NCBI RefSeq assembly: GCF_026151205.1
Contig: NC_087079.1
Span: 15,485,445-15,549,444, forward strand
Direction: 5' to 3'
Source of the DNA: Bolinopsis microptera
Lineage: Eukaryota > Ctenophora > Tentaculata > Lobata > Bolinopsidae
Length of the DNA stretch: 64,000 nt
Shown here one piece after another: positions 22,757 to 34,031 of this stretch; position 1 is the stretch's first letter; every line of letters starts with the position of its first letter. The position numbers were made by a program, and so were the translations under genes. The notes below the pieces were generated by a model. The model worked only from the letters and a program-made list of their open reading frames with translations. It was not told the DNA's origin and did no database searches.

Positions 22757-23493
22757 ATTATCGAACCTTATTTGGACGGACATTAAATGAACGCTGGAGC
22801 CCCTAACGTTCATCTTAATGTCCGTTTAAATAAAGTCCGTTCATTTAAGGTCCGTCCAAGTTAAAGTCCGTTAAAGTACAAGACTTTTTTGTGGCGGACC
22901 AATTTGCGACGACCGAAATTTTGGCGGTCCGAAAATATGGCGAAATTGAACAAAAACCGTCAAATTTCGGACGTCACAGAAAATAAGGGTATTTTTCATC
23001 ATTTTTTGTGACAGTAAGCAGTAAGGAAATTTCTGAAATTCGGTAAAATCATGTTCAAACTTAGTCTGTATTAAGACTGTAAGACTTTCATGTTAGCACA
23101 TACATGTATTTTAATGCAAATTTAAACTGTATTGCTTAATATTCAATTCGTCATTGGTGTGGTGATAATTTGTCCCAAGATGCCAGAATTTATTTATTTA
23201 TACTTTTTAGAAACAAAATAAAGCAGTGAAGGCACAGTCATTGAAATAAGCTAAAATATAATGCAACGGATTCTATTACGACGACCGAAATTTTGGCGGT
23301 CCGAAAATATGGCGAAATTTTCGGAAAACCGCCACATTTCGTACGTTATAAATATGTCTTGTAAGGTATGAGGAAGGGTTCTCCTTGGTCTGCCGGAGGC
23401 ACAGAAAAATTTACTAGTACTATATGATCTTTTCAAGGGTCACTTGGCGGAAAAAGTCAACAAAATTATTATTTAATGGCACTCAACAACATA

Positions 23494-26400
23494 CCTTATC
23501 GGACCTTATTTGGACGGACATTACTTGAACGCTGGAGGCCCTACCGTTCATCTTAATGTCCGTTCAAATAAAGTCCGTTCAATTAATGTCCGTCCAAGTT
23601 AAAGTCCGTTAAAAATTTTTTTTAAATTTTTCCATTTCGAACTTTTGTCCAGAATATGACAACTTTGAGATCTTGATTGTGCCGTAAGTTAACGATGGAA
23701 AGGTTCTCCTTGGTCTGCCGGAGGCACAGAAAATTCTACTAGTTTATGATGTTTTCAAGGGTCACTTGGCGGAAAAAAGTCAACGAAATTATGGCACTCA
23801 ACAATATAGTTCATGAACTAGTCCCCGCCAACATGACAAACTTGTTCCAGCCTCTAGATATTACGGTAAATCGTGTTTCCAAGGACATTGTCCGACGTTG
23901 TTATAGTTCATATTACTCAGGGGAGGTAATGGAACAGTGCTAGGAAAGCTCCATGTTAAGGTTAACCTTAAGTTGTCTAAGATAAAACCACTTCACGCCG
24001 AATGGTTTGTAAAAGTTAACACTGAAATGCAGGACCGGGGTAGTTTGATAAAAAAAGGTTTCCATAAAGCTAGAAATCACTGATGCTTTAAGCATGGACT
24101 ATTTCATGCACGAAAACCCATTTGATGAAGATGATATGTGATATTAGACACTGATCATGTACATATATTTTAACATTTTTACTGCTCAATGACTGCTTTT
24201 CTTACTTACTGTAGAAAAAATGGATTTAAAAATCATTTGCTGAAATTTAAAAAACGTCAAAAAAATTGAAAAAAATTCGGATTTTTGATGGTTTTGATTG
24301 CCTTCGAGCGTTCATATTAATGTCCATTCATAATTATGTCCGTTCATGTAATGTCCGTCCAAATAAGGTCCGATAAGATAGTCAAGTATTTATAGTTGCA
24401 AGTTTCAGCCGCTGACAAGCAGCTTAAGATTCGAAGTACCCTTTTAGGGATGGTTCGCTTTTATTTGAATATTGGATAAGTGTCAAAGTGTGTGCGGGTG
24501 GTGTTCACATACAATAGTTGCATTTCATTCACAGGAATTCCTTTCGAGCATCTGTGATGGGACCTCATAAACGTATAGTAATACCAATTATTGTACAAAT
24601 ACTAAACTTTGCTTGTTGACGTCAGTATTTCAGTCTATGTTTATTCGCACACATTATTGCATTTCTAAGATTAACATAAATTTCAGGATGAACCCCTTCG
24701 GTCCCTCCAATTTTTAGGAAACAACAACTTACTCCATGTGCAGGCACTTTGTGATGTTCCTGATCCAGCGGCTACCCCTTTGCCAGCTGGACATGCCGTG
24801 CAGGTAGAAGCTGCGTTTGCTGCTAAACTCCATTCATCTGCCGGACAGGGTTGACAGCCAGTTGACTGATCCAGAGACTGGCCCGCAACACAATCTTCTG
24901 CAAGTATAGTCGAGTTTAGTCAAGTATTTATAGTTGCAAGTTTCAGCCGCTGGCAAGCAGCTTAAGATTCGAAGTACCCTTTTAGGGATGGTTCGCTTTT
25001 TATATTTGAATATTGGATAAGTGTCAAAGTGTGTGCGGGTGGTGTTCACATACAATAGTTGCATTTCATTCACAGGAATTCCTTTCGAGCATCTGTGATG
25101 GGACCTCATAAACGTATAGTAATACCAATTATTGTACAAATACTAAACTTTGCTTGTTGACGTCAGTATTTCAGTCTATAATGTTTATTCGCACACATTA
25201 TTGCATTTCTAAGATTAACATAAATTTCAGGATGAACCCCTTCGGTCTCTCCAATTTTTAGGAAACAACAACTTACTCCATGTGCAGGCACTTTGTGATG
25301 TTCCTGATCCAGCGGCTACCCCTTTGCCAGCTGGACATGCCGTGCAGGTAGAAGCTGCGTTTGCTGCTAAACTCCATTCATCTGCCGGACAGGGTTGACA
25401 GCCAGGGTTGACAACTGCAGTTGACTGATCCAGAGACTCGCCCGCAACACAATCTTCTGCAAGTATAGTCGAGTTTAGTCAAGTATTTATACTTTTATAG
25501 TTGCAAGTTTCAGCCGCTGGCAAGCAGCTTAAGATTCGAAGTACCCTTTTAGGGATGGTTCGCTTTTATTTGAATATTGGATAAGTGTCAAAGTGTGCGC
25601 GGGTGGTGTTCACATACAATAGTTGCATTTCATTCTGGAGGTCCTAGCGTTCACCTTAATGTCCGCTCAAACAAAGTCCGTTCAATTAATGTCCGTCCAA
25701 GTTAAAGTCCGTTGAATGTTTTTCAAAAATTTTTCCATTTCGAACTTTTTGTCCAGAATATGACAACTTTTAATTTCAGTCAATTTCAATAGCATGATCA
25801 CTATCTTGATCTAAATTTGTTTGCCCATAATTAAATCTACGAGGGAAAAACAAAGCAATCACTTTTTTATTCCTAAATATACATTTCCGAAAGACTTTGA
25901 GCTTTTGAGGTTATTTTTAACGACAATAATTGTTTTATCGAGAACATCATAGTGTCGTATGTTATAAACGACGAAAAGGTTCTCCTTGGTCTGCCGGAGG
26001 CACAGAAAACTTTTCTAGTATATGATGTTTTCAAGGGTCACTTGACGGAAAAAGTCAACGAAATTATAGAACTCAACAACATAGTTTATGAGCTAGTTCC
26101 CGCCAACATGACTAACTTGTTTCACATTTCAACCTCTAAATATAACGGTAAATCGTGTTGCCACGGACATTGTCCGACGTTGTTATAGTTCATATTACTC
26201 AGGGGAGGTAATGAAACAGATAAGTGCTGGGAAAGCTCCACGTGATGTTAAGGTTAACCTTAAGTTGTCTAATATAAAACTAATTCACGCTGAATGGGTG
26301 GTAAAAGTTTACACTGAAATGCAGGACCGAGGTAGTTTGATAAAAAAAATGTTTCCAAAAAGCGGGTATTACTGATGCTTTAACTTTAAGCATGGAATAT

Positions 26401-26675
26401 TTAATGCCCGAAAACCCATTTGATGAAGATGATATGTGATATAAGACAATAATCATGTACACATATTTTAACATGTTTACTGATTAAAGACTGCTTTTCT
26501 TGCTTACTGTATGAAAAATGGATTTAAAAATCATTTGCTAAAATTTAAAAAACGTAAAAAAAGATGAAAAAATTCAGATTTTTGATGGTTTTGATTGCCT
26601 TCTAGCGTTCATATTAATGTCCGTTCACACTTATGTCCGTTCAAGTAATGTCCGTCCAAATAAGGTCCGATAAGG
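23494..26675 (+). mobile_element. composite pogo unit inserted at TA inside element A
   Basis: A 3,182-bp insertion flanked by TA (23492-23493 and 26676-26677). It consists of a short complete pogo-like element (23494 to about 24378, with TIRs ccttatcggacc / ggtccgataag), a 1.26-kb non-transposon segment (24380-25633) in nearly three tandem copies, and a left-truncated pogo-like element (about 25634-26675) that supplies the right terminal repeat. Transposase remnants lie at 23746-23943 and 25952-26188. The arrangement suggests two elements that moved as one, or successive insertions. Confidence 0.6.
24380..25633 (+). repeat. tandem repeat of ~540-560 bp carrying an exon-like ORF
   Basis: Copies start at 24380, 24918 and 25477; the third is cut at about 25633. 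Each full copy has a splice-acceptor-like aaatttcag followed by a 55-codon open frame (24687-24854 and 25231-25398) that starts DEPLRSLQFLGNNN, contains PLPAGHAVQVEAAFAAKL and ends in TGA. The frame is intact in both copies. I do not recognise the protein; a captured host exon is one reading. The long minus-strand frame at 24834-25139 is a shadow. Confidence 0.7.
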
Positions 26676-27321
26676 TAGTTCATGAGCTAGTCCCCGCCAA
26701 CACGACAAACTTGTTCCAGCCTCTAGATATTACGGTAAATCGTGTTGACAATTGACATGGAAATTGTCCGACGTTGTTATATATGTAGTTCATATTACTC
26801 AGGGGAGGTAATGAAACAGTGCTATGAAAGCTCCTTGTGATGTTAAGGTTAACCTCAAATTTCTAGGATAAAACCACTTCACACCGAATGGCTTGTAAAA
26901 GTTAACACTGAAAATTTAAATGCAGGACCGGGGTAGTTTGACAAAAAAAGGTTTCCATAAAACTAAAAATCACTGATGCTTTAAGCATGGACTATTTCAT
27001 GCACGAAACCCCATTTAATGAAGATGATATGTGATATAAGACATTGATCATGTACACATATTTTAACGTTTTTGCTGCTTAACGACTTTTTTTCTTACTT
27101 ACTGTATAAAAATGGATTTAAAATCATTTGCTGAAATAAAAAACTTTTAATAAAATGAAAAAAATGAGGATTTTTGATGGTTATGTTTTGATTGCCTTCT
27201 AGCGTTCATATTAATGTCCGTTCATGATTATGTCTGTTCATTTAATGTCCGTCCAAATAAGGTCCGATAAGGTATAGTAATTCATATCATATATACATGA
27301 TATAGTTTAAGTTAGACTTAC

Positions 27322-28375
27322 CATCTTTTTGGAAAGCCCTGTAACCGTCCAGTACTATATCCTTGGAATCTCTTGATTCAATATCTATGTATACTGTGCC
27401 CTTTTTCCAATTATTTGCCCACGACTGTGATGTACATTCTGACATCAAAAAGTTGTAAAGAATGACCCCATTGACATCTATTGTTAGCCTTAGTTCGTCG
27501 TTAAAAGAAACGGTCCAGATCTTTTCATTTTCACTCGGTATGGCTGCGGACAATTTTGCTGTGCCTGAAGCCAGGCAGCCGTTTGGATGTATGATCATCG
27601 CATCTTTAAATTGAATATAGAACATTCCGGTTTCTTTTTCATACTTGTTCAGAAAAATAACAGATATAATGTGATCTTCGCTCCCCAAAACGCTATCAGT
27701 TTTAAATTGTATTCCCGCACTTTCTACACTTCCAGTTTGATTATAATAATCACCACTTCCGTCATTTTTGGTGATTGTGTCTGCAGCTATCCAGTCTTCG
27801 TCATCCCAGCCGCTCACCTTGGGATCTGATGGGGAGTTGTTTTCATAAATAAATTGATAATTGGTCCATTTAAATTTAACTTATACGTAGTGTTTGAATT
27901 TATTTTAGTGATACAAAATTTAGTTAAATATAACCGTGAAGTTTAATTCTGTCAAAAACTATTAAAGTGGAAAAAAGTCACACTTTATACGGTACACCCT
28001 GTAGGGAAAACAAGAAATGGGAAGACGGGAAGACGGGAAGACGGGAAGACGGGAAGACGGGAAGACGGGAAGACGGGAAGACGGGAAGACGGGAAGACGG
28101 GAAGACGGGAAGACGGGAAGACGGGAAGACGGGAAGACGGGAAGACGGGAAGACGGGAAGACGGGAAGACGGGGAAAAAAGACCCTGAACAGTGAAATTT
28201 TGGAGCATTGCTCCTTAGAACTACATTTTTGAATTTATAAGAAACAGAAATATGAACTTTAATTGATTTTATTTAAGATAGGCCCATAAGCTGACTATAA
28301 ATGAATAAATTCGTTACCTGATTTTGCTTGGTCCAAGGATGCAAGAATTAGCATCACTGCCACTAAATGAATCAT
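27322..28375 (-). CDS. secreted/extracellular protein, first two exons (3' end not found)
   Basis: Exon 1 (28375-28318) encodes a signal peptide, MIHLVAVMLILASLDQAKS. The donor is gtaacg. Exon 2 (27825-27322; acceptor ccatcag, donor gtaagt) continues in frame with DPKVSGWDDEDWIAADTI and about 168 residues that alternate hydrophobic and polar residues, as in a beta-sandwich. Recognisable landmarks: EKIWTVSFNDELRLTIDVNG, then CTSQSWANNW and a closing DGYRAF. I recall this kind of domain in uncharacterised invertebrate extracellular proteins but cannot name it. At least one more exon must follow, because exon 2 ends at a good donor. The next 4.5 kb downstream are nested transposons, so the next exon lies beyond about 22.7 kb or has been lost. 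The first intron contains the 9-bp minisatellite. Confidence 0.7.
28019..28174. repeat. 9-bp minisatellite (GACGGGAAG)n, ~17 copies
   Basis: A perfect array inside intron 1 of the minus-strand secreted-protein gene. Because 9 is divisible by 3 it stays open in several frames, giving spurious ORFs on both strands. Confidence 0.97.
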
Positions 28376-29650
28376 TTCCACTTTTTCTTAGAGGGGGTTT
28401 TCTTTTTTTGTTTGTCTCCTATCTAAAAGTAGAACAGTGAGCATACTTAAAGTAAGTAAAGATACAGTAACACAAATTGGATCATAATAAAAGGATGATG
28501 GCACTGCTGAAGAAAAATCAGGTCAAGATGTCACTATAGCTTCAACATATTTGTCACTCAGCTGATAAGTGAGCCTGTTCCAGGTGCGTGGACATCCATG
28601 GATGCTCAATTACAATCATTCTGGCCTCAATAATAAAGTTTCCCACAGGACAATTCATGTTTATTTACTGCACGGTAACAATCATATTTGAAAATTTTAA
28701 AAAGACAATACCTAATAGCGACATATAATAGAAATACATAAATGAAATAATGAAAGTGATGTAATTCACTATTTCACTATTTGTTCATTTCAAGATATAT
28801 GTTGCGTATGATAAACCTTATTTGATACAGCATTGTAAAAGGAGCAGTTAGTAAAAATGAAACAGCACTACAATAAAAATGGGCGACCTTTCCGTCCTCA
28901 GCGATCAAGTCAAAGACACGTCACCCCTCTGTCTCTAACTTGCTTGCAAGTTTTTTAGACTCAGTGACATCCACTGATCCAGTTAAATTCTCAACCTAGC
29001 CATCTGAATAAGATTACAATTATAAATCAAGAGGCTTGCATATAATGAACATATAATGAACATATCTTTATATATCTTTCAGGGAACCGACACTGATAAA
29101 CCCTTTGTTCAGGAAGCTAGGGATTTATTGATTCAATTTCACCTAATCATGATCCCTCCATTTACTGCGCTCTGATCTGATCTACCCCTATACTCTTATA
29201 CTTCTAGATTCCTCGCATTTTTTGATAACATCAGCTACTCCTAGATTCCTCGCATTTTTTGATAACATTTACTTCTAGATTGAATGACAATAGACCATGC
29301 TGACCCACCAGAAGAATTACTTCTAGATTCTTCGCATTTTTTATTTACATGATAAATATTTGTCTCTACTAGTACTACTACTAGTAAAAAATCAAGTCTT
29401 TCAGAAGCTTAATATTAGGGTAACATACGTTCCATATAACAGGAACCTGATCAGGCATGATGACAAAACAGTAGAAAACAATATTAATTTATCTTGCCTT
29501 AATCCTTATTAATAATAAAATTGGGGTCTTAAAGAACTATTTTACAGTCAAATTTCTGTTTTCTAAAACCGTTCTTAATGCAACCGGCAAAGGAAATGAA
29601 TTGATTTGAAACTTCCATCAAATAATACAGAATTATGCAGCAATGAACTT
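28376..29650. other. intergenic DNA with weak short repeats
   Basis: No gene recognised. Between 29200 and 29345 a word like cttctagattc.tcgcatttttt recurs three or four times with irregular spacing. The promoter of the minus-strand secreted-protein gene should lie just above 28375. Confidence 0.45.
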
Positions 29651-29750
29651 AGGGATCGTTCACATATTACGTAATCAGCCGGGGCCCGAGGGGGAGGGGG
29701 GTTTCCAAATGATTACGCTAATGTAATTTTGGCACAATAACTGCCTTATG
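29651..29750. mobile_element. left half of the GATTACGTAAT-type MITE
   Basis: Starts agggatcgttcacatattacg, followed by a G-run and a ttccaaatgattacgct segment shared with 16371-16549. It is interrupted about 100 bp in, where a pogo-like end begins. Confidence 0.6.
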
Positions 29751-29752
29751 AT

Positions 29753-30385
29753 CGGACCTTATTTGGACGGACATTAAATGAACGGACATTAATATGAACG
29801 GACATTAATATGAACGCTAAAAGGCATTCAAAATCATCAAAAATCCAATTTTTTTCAATTTTTTGACGTTTTTTAAATTCCAGCAAATTTTATACAGTAT
29901 GTAAGAAAAGCAGTCATTAAGCAGTAAACATGTTAAAATATGTGTACATGATCAGTGTCTAATATCACATATCATCTTCATCAAATGGGTTTTCGTGCAT
30001 GAAATAGTCCATGCTTAAACAAGGATCAGTGATTTCTAGCTTTATGGAAACCTTTTTTTTTATCAAACTACCCCGGTCCTGCATTTCAGTGTTAACTTTT
30101 ACAAGCCATTCGGCGTGAAGTGGTTTTTATCTTAGACAACTTTAGGTTAACCTTAACATCACGTGGGGCTTTCCTAGCACTGTTTTATTACCTCCCCTGA
30201 GTAATATGAACTATAACAACGTCGGACAATGTCCTTGGCAACACGATTTACCGTAATATCTAGAGGCTGGAACAAGTTTTTCATGTTGGCGGGGACTAGC
30301 TCATGAACTATGTTGTTGAGTGCCAAAATTTCGGTGACTTTTTCCGCCAAGTGACCCTTGAAAACATTATATATTAGTAGAACTA
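29753..30385 (-). mobile_element. pogo/Tigger-like remnant, inverted
   Basis: The right terminal repeat is at 29753-29800 (gatcggaccttatttggacgg). The sequence then reads backwards through the same transposase remnant as 23746-24150: the ELVPANM and VFKGH coding regions lie on the minus strand near 30270-30370. It is truncated at about 30385. Confidence 0.75.
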
Positions 30386-30831
30386 GTGTTATATTTTTAA
30401 GAGAATATTTTTATGAAAAAAATGTCTCAATTGCCAAATTGCTTCCAGGCGTTTTGCACGAGCAAAATGTTCAAAAATGTTTGCCTTCGGCAAACTTTAA
30501 CTGTACGGTACTACTACTATAGTATTGAAATTTATAAAACCTTTGATATTCTGACTGTGGCGCACAGAAAATAATTCCTACACCCCTCAATTATATGCTA
30601 TTACATGAGAACATTGCGAGGTATCTAGGGGTAGGACAGGAGGGATTATTTTAATTTTACGGGAAATTGAATAAAAATTGAATCAAGCTTTCTTGGAAAC
30701 GCGTAGCTCCAGTATAGACATGGGTTTAAGTATAAGTATAACTTGCAAGTCATTATCAAGTTATCAGGGTACCAACTACCACATTACGTTTGAAAAATTT
30801 AATTACATCTCCCCACGAATTTTACCTGGGG

Positions 30832-30908
30832 ACCTCGAGGCTTCTCTGTTCATAAGCAGATTAAATATATATTGGAATGACAATTGATAGGCCGAGCGCC
30901 GCCCAGTA
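30832..30908 (+). repeat. ~80-bp dispersed short repeat (copy 2)
   Basis: Runs from ctggggacctcgaggc to ccgagcgccgccca. Same family as 17337-17413, opposite orientation. Confidence 0.7.
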
Positions 30909-31477
30909 ACAAGAATTTTGATAGTATTAATTTGTTTATAATTATATTTATATGCTCTCTCGTACCACAATTAGAAAGTCTATCATTTTACTCTTAGTTC
31001 CCAAAAATTGTTTCGACAAAAATTTTGGCGGCCCTCTCGTAAATTAATGGCACATATAAATGTTTGCATTGCATTGACGCTTTTATTTGTCACTGACACT
31101 ATACAATATACATGCAGTACTTTTAGTTAAACTTAAATTATTTCATGTTCAATTCCATTGGAAATAGTTTTCAACCAAAACCCAAAATTGGGTAATAATA
31201 TAAAGTGCATGGAACGTAACAAAAGTTTCCTTTTTCCAAATAAAAGGAACTGATATCAATTTAAATGACTGTTTCTGTACTAAACGCGAAATGTTGCCGA
31301 GAATGAAATCGGCCGTGAATGAATCAGAATAAGAAAACCTTACGACCAATATAAACTGAAGTGTTTTTTCAAATTATCTGGTATCCTGAGGATAAAAATA
31401 GCCGCAGAGATATATGTTTATCTTAGAAACATAGTATGTCCGCAGGCTAGGTTATCGTCAAGGGAAGCATTACCTTA
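30909..31477. other. unannotated DNA with a faint foldback-family relic
   Basis: 31170-31330 weakly resembles the central arm of the foldback family (gccgagaatgaaatcggcc, aacccaaaattgggt). Otherwise nothing is recognisable. Confidence 0.4.
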
Positions 31478-31870
31478 CCGCGGTAGATGTTTACTTAACG
31501 ACTAGGAAAGATTCATAGATTCCTCTACTGGGTTAACTTCCGGTTACCTGATTAAGATTTGTATATGAAGTCTTGACCCCCATACCATTGTCGTGACCCC
31601 TATACCATCATGTCGTGACCCCCATACCGGGCATACCATTGTCATTTGTCGGTCCACTTAGTGTCGGGTGCAAACGTGAGGTAAAGTAAGATCATTTCCA
31701 GAAATTTCAGAAATCTTCCAGAAATTTCAGAATGTTTAAGAGCTGTTACACACCAATTATTCAGTCTTAAAATATTTATTGATTCATTGAATCATTCAGT
31801 CGGCTAAGCTAATTTATCATTCGATTCCACCGCCAGTTCATTTCCGGACTTCAACTTGTGTCAAACCCTC
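31478..31870 (+). repeat. ~370-bp dispersed repeat, inverted copy at 53085-53445
   Basis: Shared words such as taacttccggttacctgatt and ccgacactaagtgg occur in opposite orientation at 53220-53440. Inside this copy, 31575-31650 holds three irregular repeats of gtgacccc-a/t-ataccat, which are collapsed in the other copy. Confidence 0.8.
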
Positions 31871-32114
31871 TATAGTTCCATGGCCAAATAATACGGTAAA
31901 ATAATTCGGGCAAATCTTATTTGTGAACAAAATTTATTCGGGTGACATGTTCCATGACCAAATAATTTGCATGCAGAAATCGATACGCGTATCGGTTGCG
32001 TCGGGTGAGATCGAGACTGCGACCACCCAAGTTTAAATTAGGATTAAAATTACCTAAACATCACGCAAACTAGTGTAACAACCAATGTGCAGAAGCAAAT
32101 TAGTGTCCTTCATA

Positions 32115-32540
32115 TATCACAATGCTGGCAAGCATTACCGTCGCCCTTATATTCACAATACTATTTACCCCCTATACTAGTATATCCCCTTTATTGTTTT
32201 CCAGGCATTAAGACTCATCGAAAGTAGTTCAGCAGGTATATTTAAGTTCAAAACATTCTAATTCAATGTTAAAGATGACAGGAATAAGAAATAGTTATGT
32301 GGAGGTTTTAAAGAAATTTGCGCAAAATACGCGCCAGCATGTTATACGAAATTAGGTAAAAAACCCAAAATCGCCATATTCAGGTGCCTTAAAAACCATG
32401 TTAAAATTGAGTTAGAGATCTGAAACTTTGCAGGGCGTCTAGACCTTGTCCAAATCGACTGCAAAAAAATTTCATGTTTCAGGAGTATCGGGAAGTGGGT
32501 TTTCTGGAACCCCTGTTTTACAACAGATTGTCGTGAAGCA
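32115..32540. repeat. dispersed repeat, second copy of 19080-19705
   Basis: Matches the earlier region in the same orientation but lacks the ~195-bp segment found at 19141-19335. It ends gattgtcgtgaagc and is followed directly by (TA)n and a foldback arm. Confidence 0.8.
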
Positions 32541-32555
32541 TATATATATATAATT

Positions 32556-34022
32556 TGACCAAAACCCATATTCATGGGTAGAGTGGACCGCTGCCAGTGT
32601 CTCTTTTTCCCAAACAAAAGGAAATGATATTAATTTGATTGACCGTTCTCAAATGCAAAATGATACCGAGAATGAAATCGGTCGCTCGCTTTTCCCATTC
32701 ATTCACGGCTTACAATCAATCACATGTTGTAAAAATTCCTTTGGGTTGCGTTCGGGTCGATATACCTAGTATTTCGGGATAAGGGTGGTACTGGTAGTTA
32801 GTGAATTAGCTGAAGTTTATTGATTCTTTATTGCTGAGTACAGCTGCCTTCGGGTAGTTCTTCTTAATCTATTACAATTGTAAATTAATGGGAAAAGCGA
32901 GCGACCGATTTCATTCTCGGTATCATTTTGCATTTGAGAACGGTCAATCAAATTAATATCATTTCCTTTTGTTTGGGAAAGAGAGACACTGGCAGCGGTC
33001 CACTCTACCCATGATTATGGGTTTTGGTCAAATATCATCTCTTTTTGATTATAATGTCAGGGTACTTTATAAAGTCGAAATATAAACTGATGTCTTCATT
33101 AATAAGGAGGAAGTTTCAACGATTTCGAAATTTTTCCTTTAAAAACATTTCCTTGTGTTTAGGTAAGCATATCGGTCTATCACTGACTGAACATAAAACA
33201 TTATAATCATTCAAGTTGCCATTAAATTCATATATAATGACATTGAACTGTCGTGGTAAAGCAGAATTTGTTCGAAATCACGAATGAGCAAAATTCTCAC
33301 CGTTCGCACGTGCAAACTTTGAGCGGTTGTTGCGTGCGCATCCAATACTGAATCGCCGTAAATTTTTGCATAGCGGTATTTTATATATAGTTTGATAAGA
33401 GTGCAAAGTTTCAAAAGATTTCAAATAGAACTTGGATCACAGCGGGACTCCAAAGTTGATAAAAATCGTGAAAACACCAATTTTCAGTGATTTTAGCAAT
33501 TTTTAATCAATTTGGGCGTGTCCCCACGTGTGCAACTTTTCGATTTTCAACTTTAAAACTAGCCTAATGCACAATTTATACCTATAGAAAGCATAACTGA
33601 GCTCCACAACCAAGGGATAGCCCAACACCAGAGAATACTAAATCGCAAAATTGACGTTTTTATAAAATAATTTTTCAAAAAAGCACTAACTTCAAAGGCA
33701 AATATCTTTATGAAGGAGTAAGATAAGAAAACTTTCCGGTAGATTTTCAGAATGCTTGAACAATTATCTAAGGTGAAAATTTCCTCAGATGTTGAAAAAA
33801 ATTACTTTTAAATGGTGTAAAATCAATTTTAAAAGTTATTACTTTGTCGAAAATCAAGTTTTAAAAACGGTTAACTTGATGACGTCATCAAGGGGTGTTT
33901 ATGACGTCAAATAATTTTTTTATACAATATAAACTAAAGTGTAAACAATTATTTTCAAGATCTGTGGTCGGAAATGGCTGTATCTTTTATACTTTTGAAT
34001 CTATGGACACTTAAATTTAGGA
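32556..34022. mobile_element. foldback element copy 2
   Basis: The central inverted arms are 32556-32712 and 32887-33035, with a ~175-bp spacer. The outer arm runs 33022-34022 and is the inverse of 20505-21476. It ends with acacttaaatttagg at 34022, immediately next to the acceptor of the first recognised SLC22 exon (34032). Confidence 0.75.
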
Positions 34023-34031
34023 TACAGGTAG

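Larger units (their letters stand above)
22757..27272 (+). mobile_element. nest of pogo/Tigger-like elements (outer element A, split)
   Basis: Outer element A has its left end near 22757 (ttatcgaaccttatttggacgg) and its right end at about 27264-27272 (ggtccgataagg). It is split at 23493/26676 inside transposase-derived sequence: the left half stops at ctcaacaacata and the right half resumes at tagttcatgagc, with the dinucleotide TA repeated on both sides. Pieces of a DDE_1 (pogo/Tigger) transposase C-terminus are readable: VFKGHL..KVNEI, ELVPANMTNLFQPLD, the QDRG(S)LIKKGFHKA-like stretch and a final NPFDEDDM. All copies have shifts and stops, so none is active. TA target duplication agrees with the Tc1/mariner/pogo group. 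Confidence 0.75.

Noticed and set aside
27967-28232. Three overlapping ORFs rich in GRREDGKT or SSRLPVFP
   Set aside because: Products of a 9-bp minisatellite open in several frames; no start context or homologous domain.
31780-31850. tRNA or tRNA-derived SINE (B-box-like ttcgattcc)
   Set aside because: No matching A box, acceptor stem or anticodon arm; the word lies in a dispersed repeat also present inverted at 53.1 kb.
32556-33035. Foldback centre as a structured RNA gene
   Set aside because: The same palindrome occurs in three places within transposon copies, so it is better explained as a mobile-element part.
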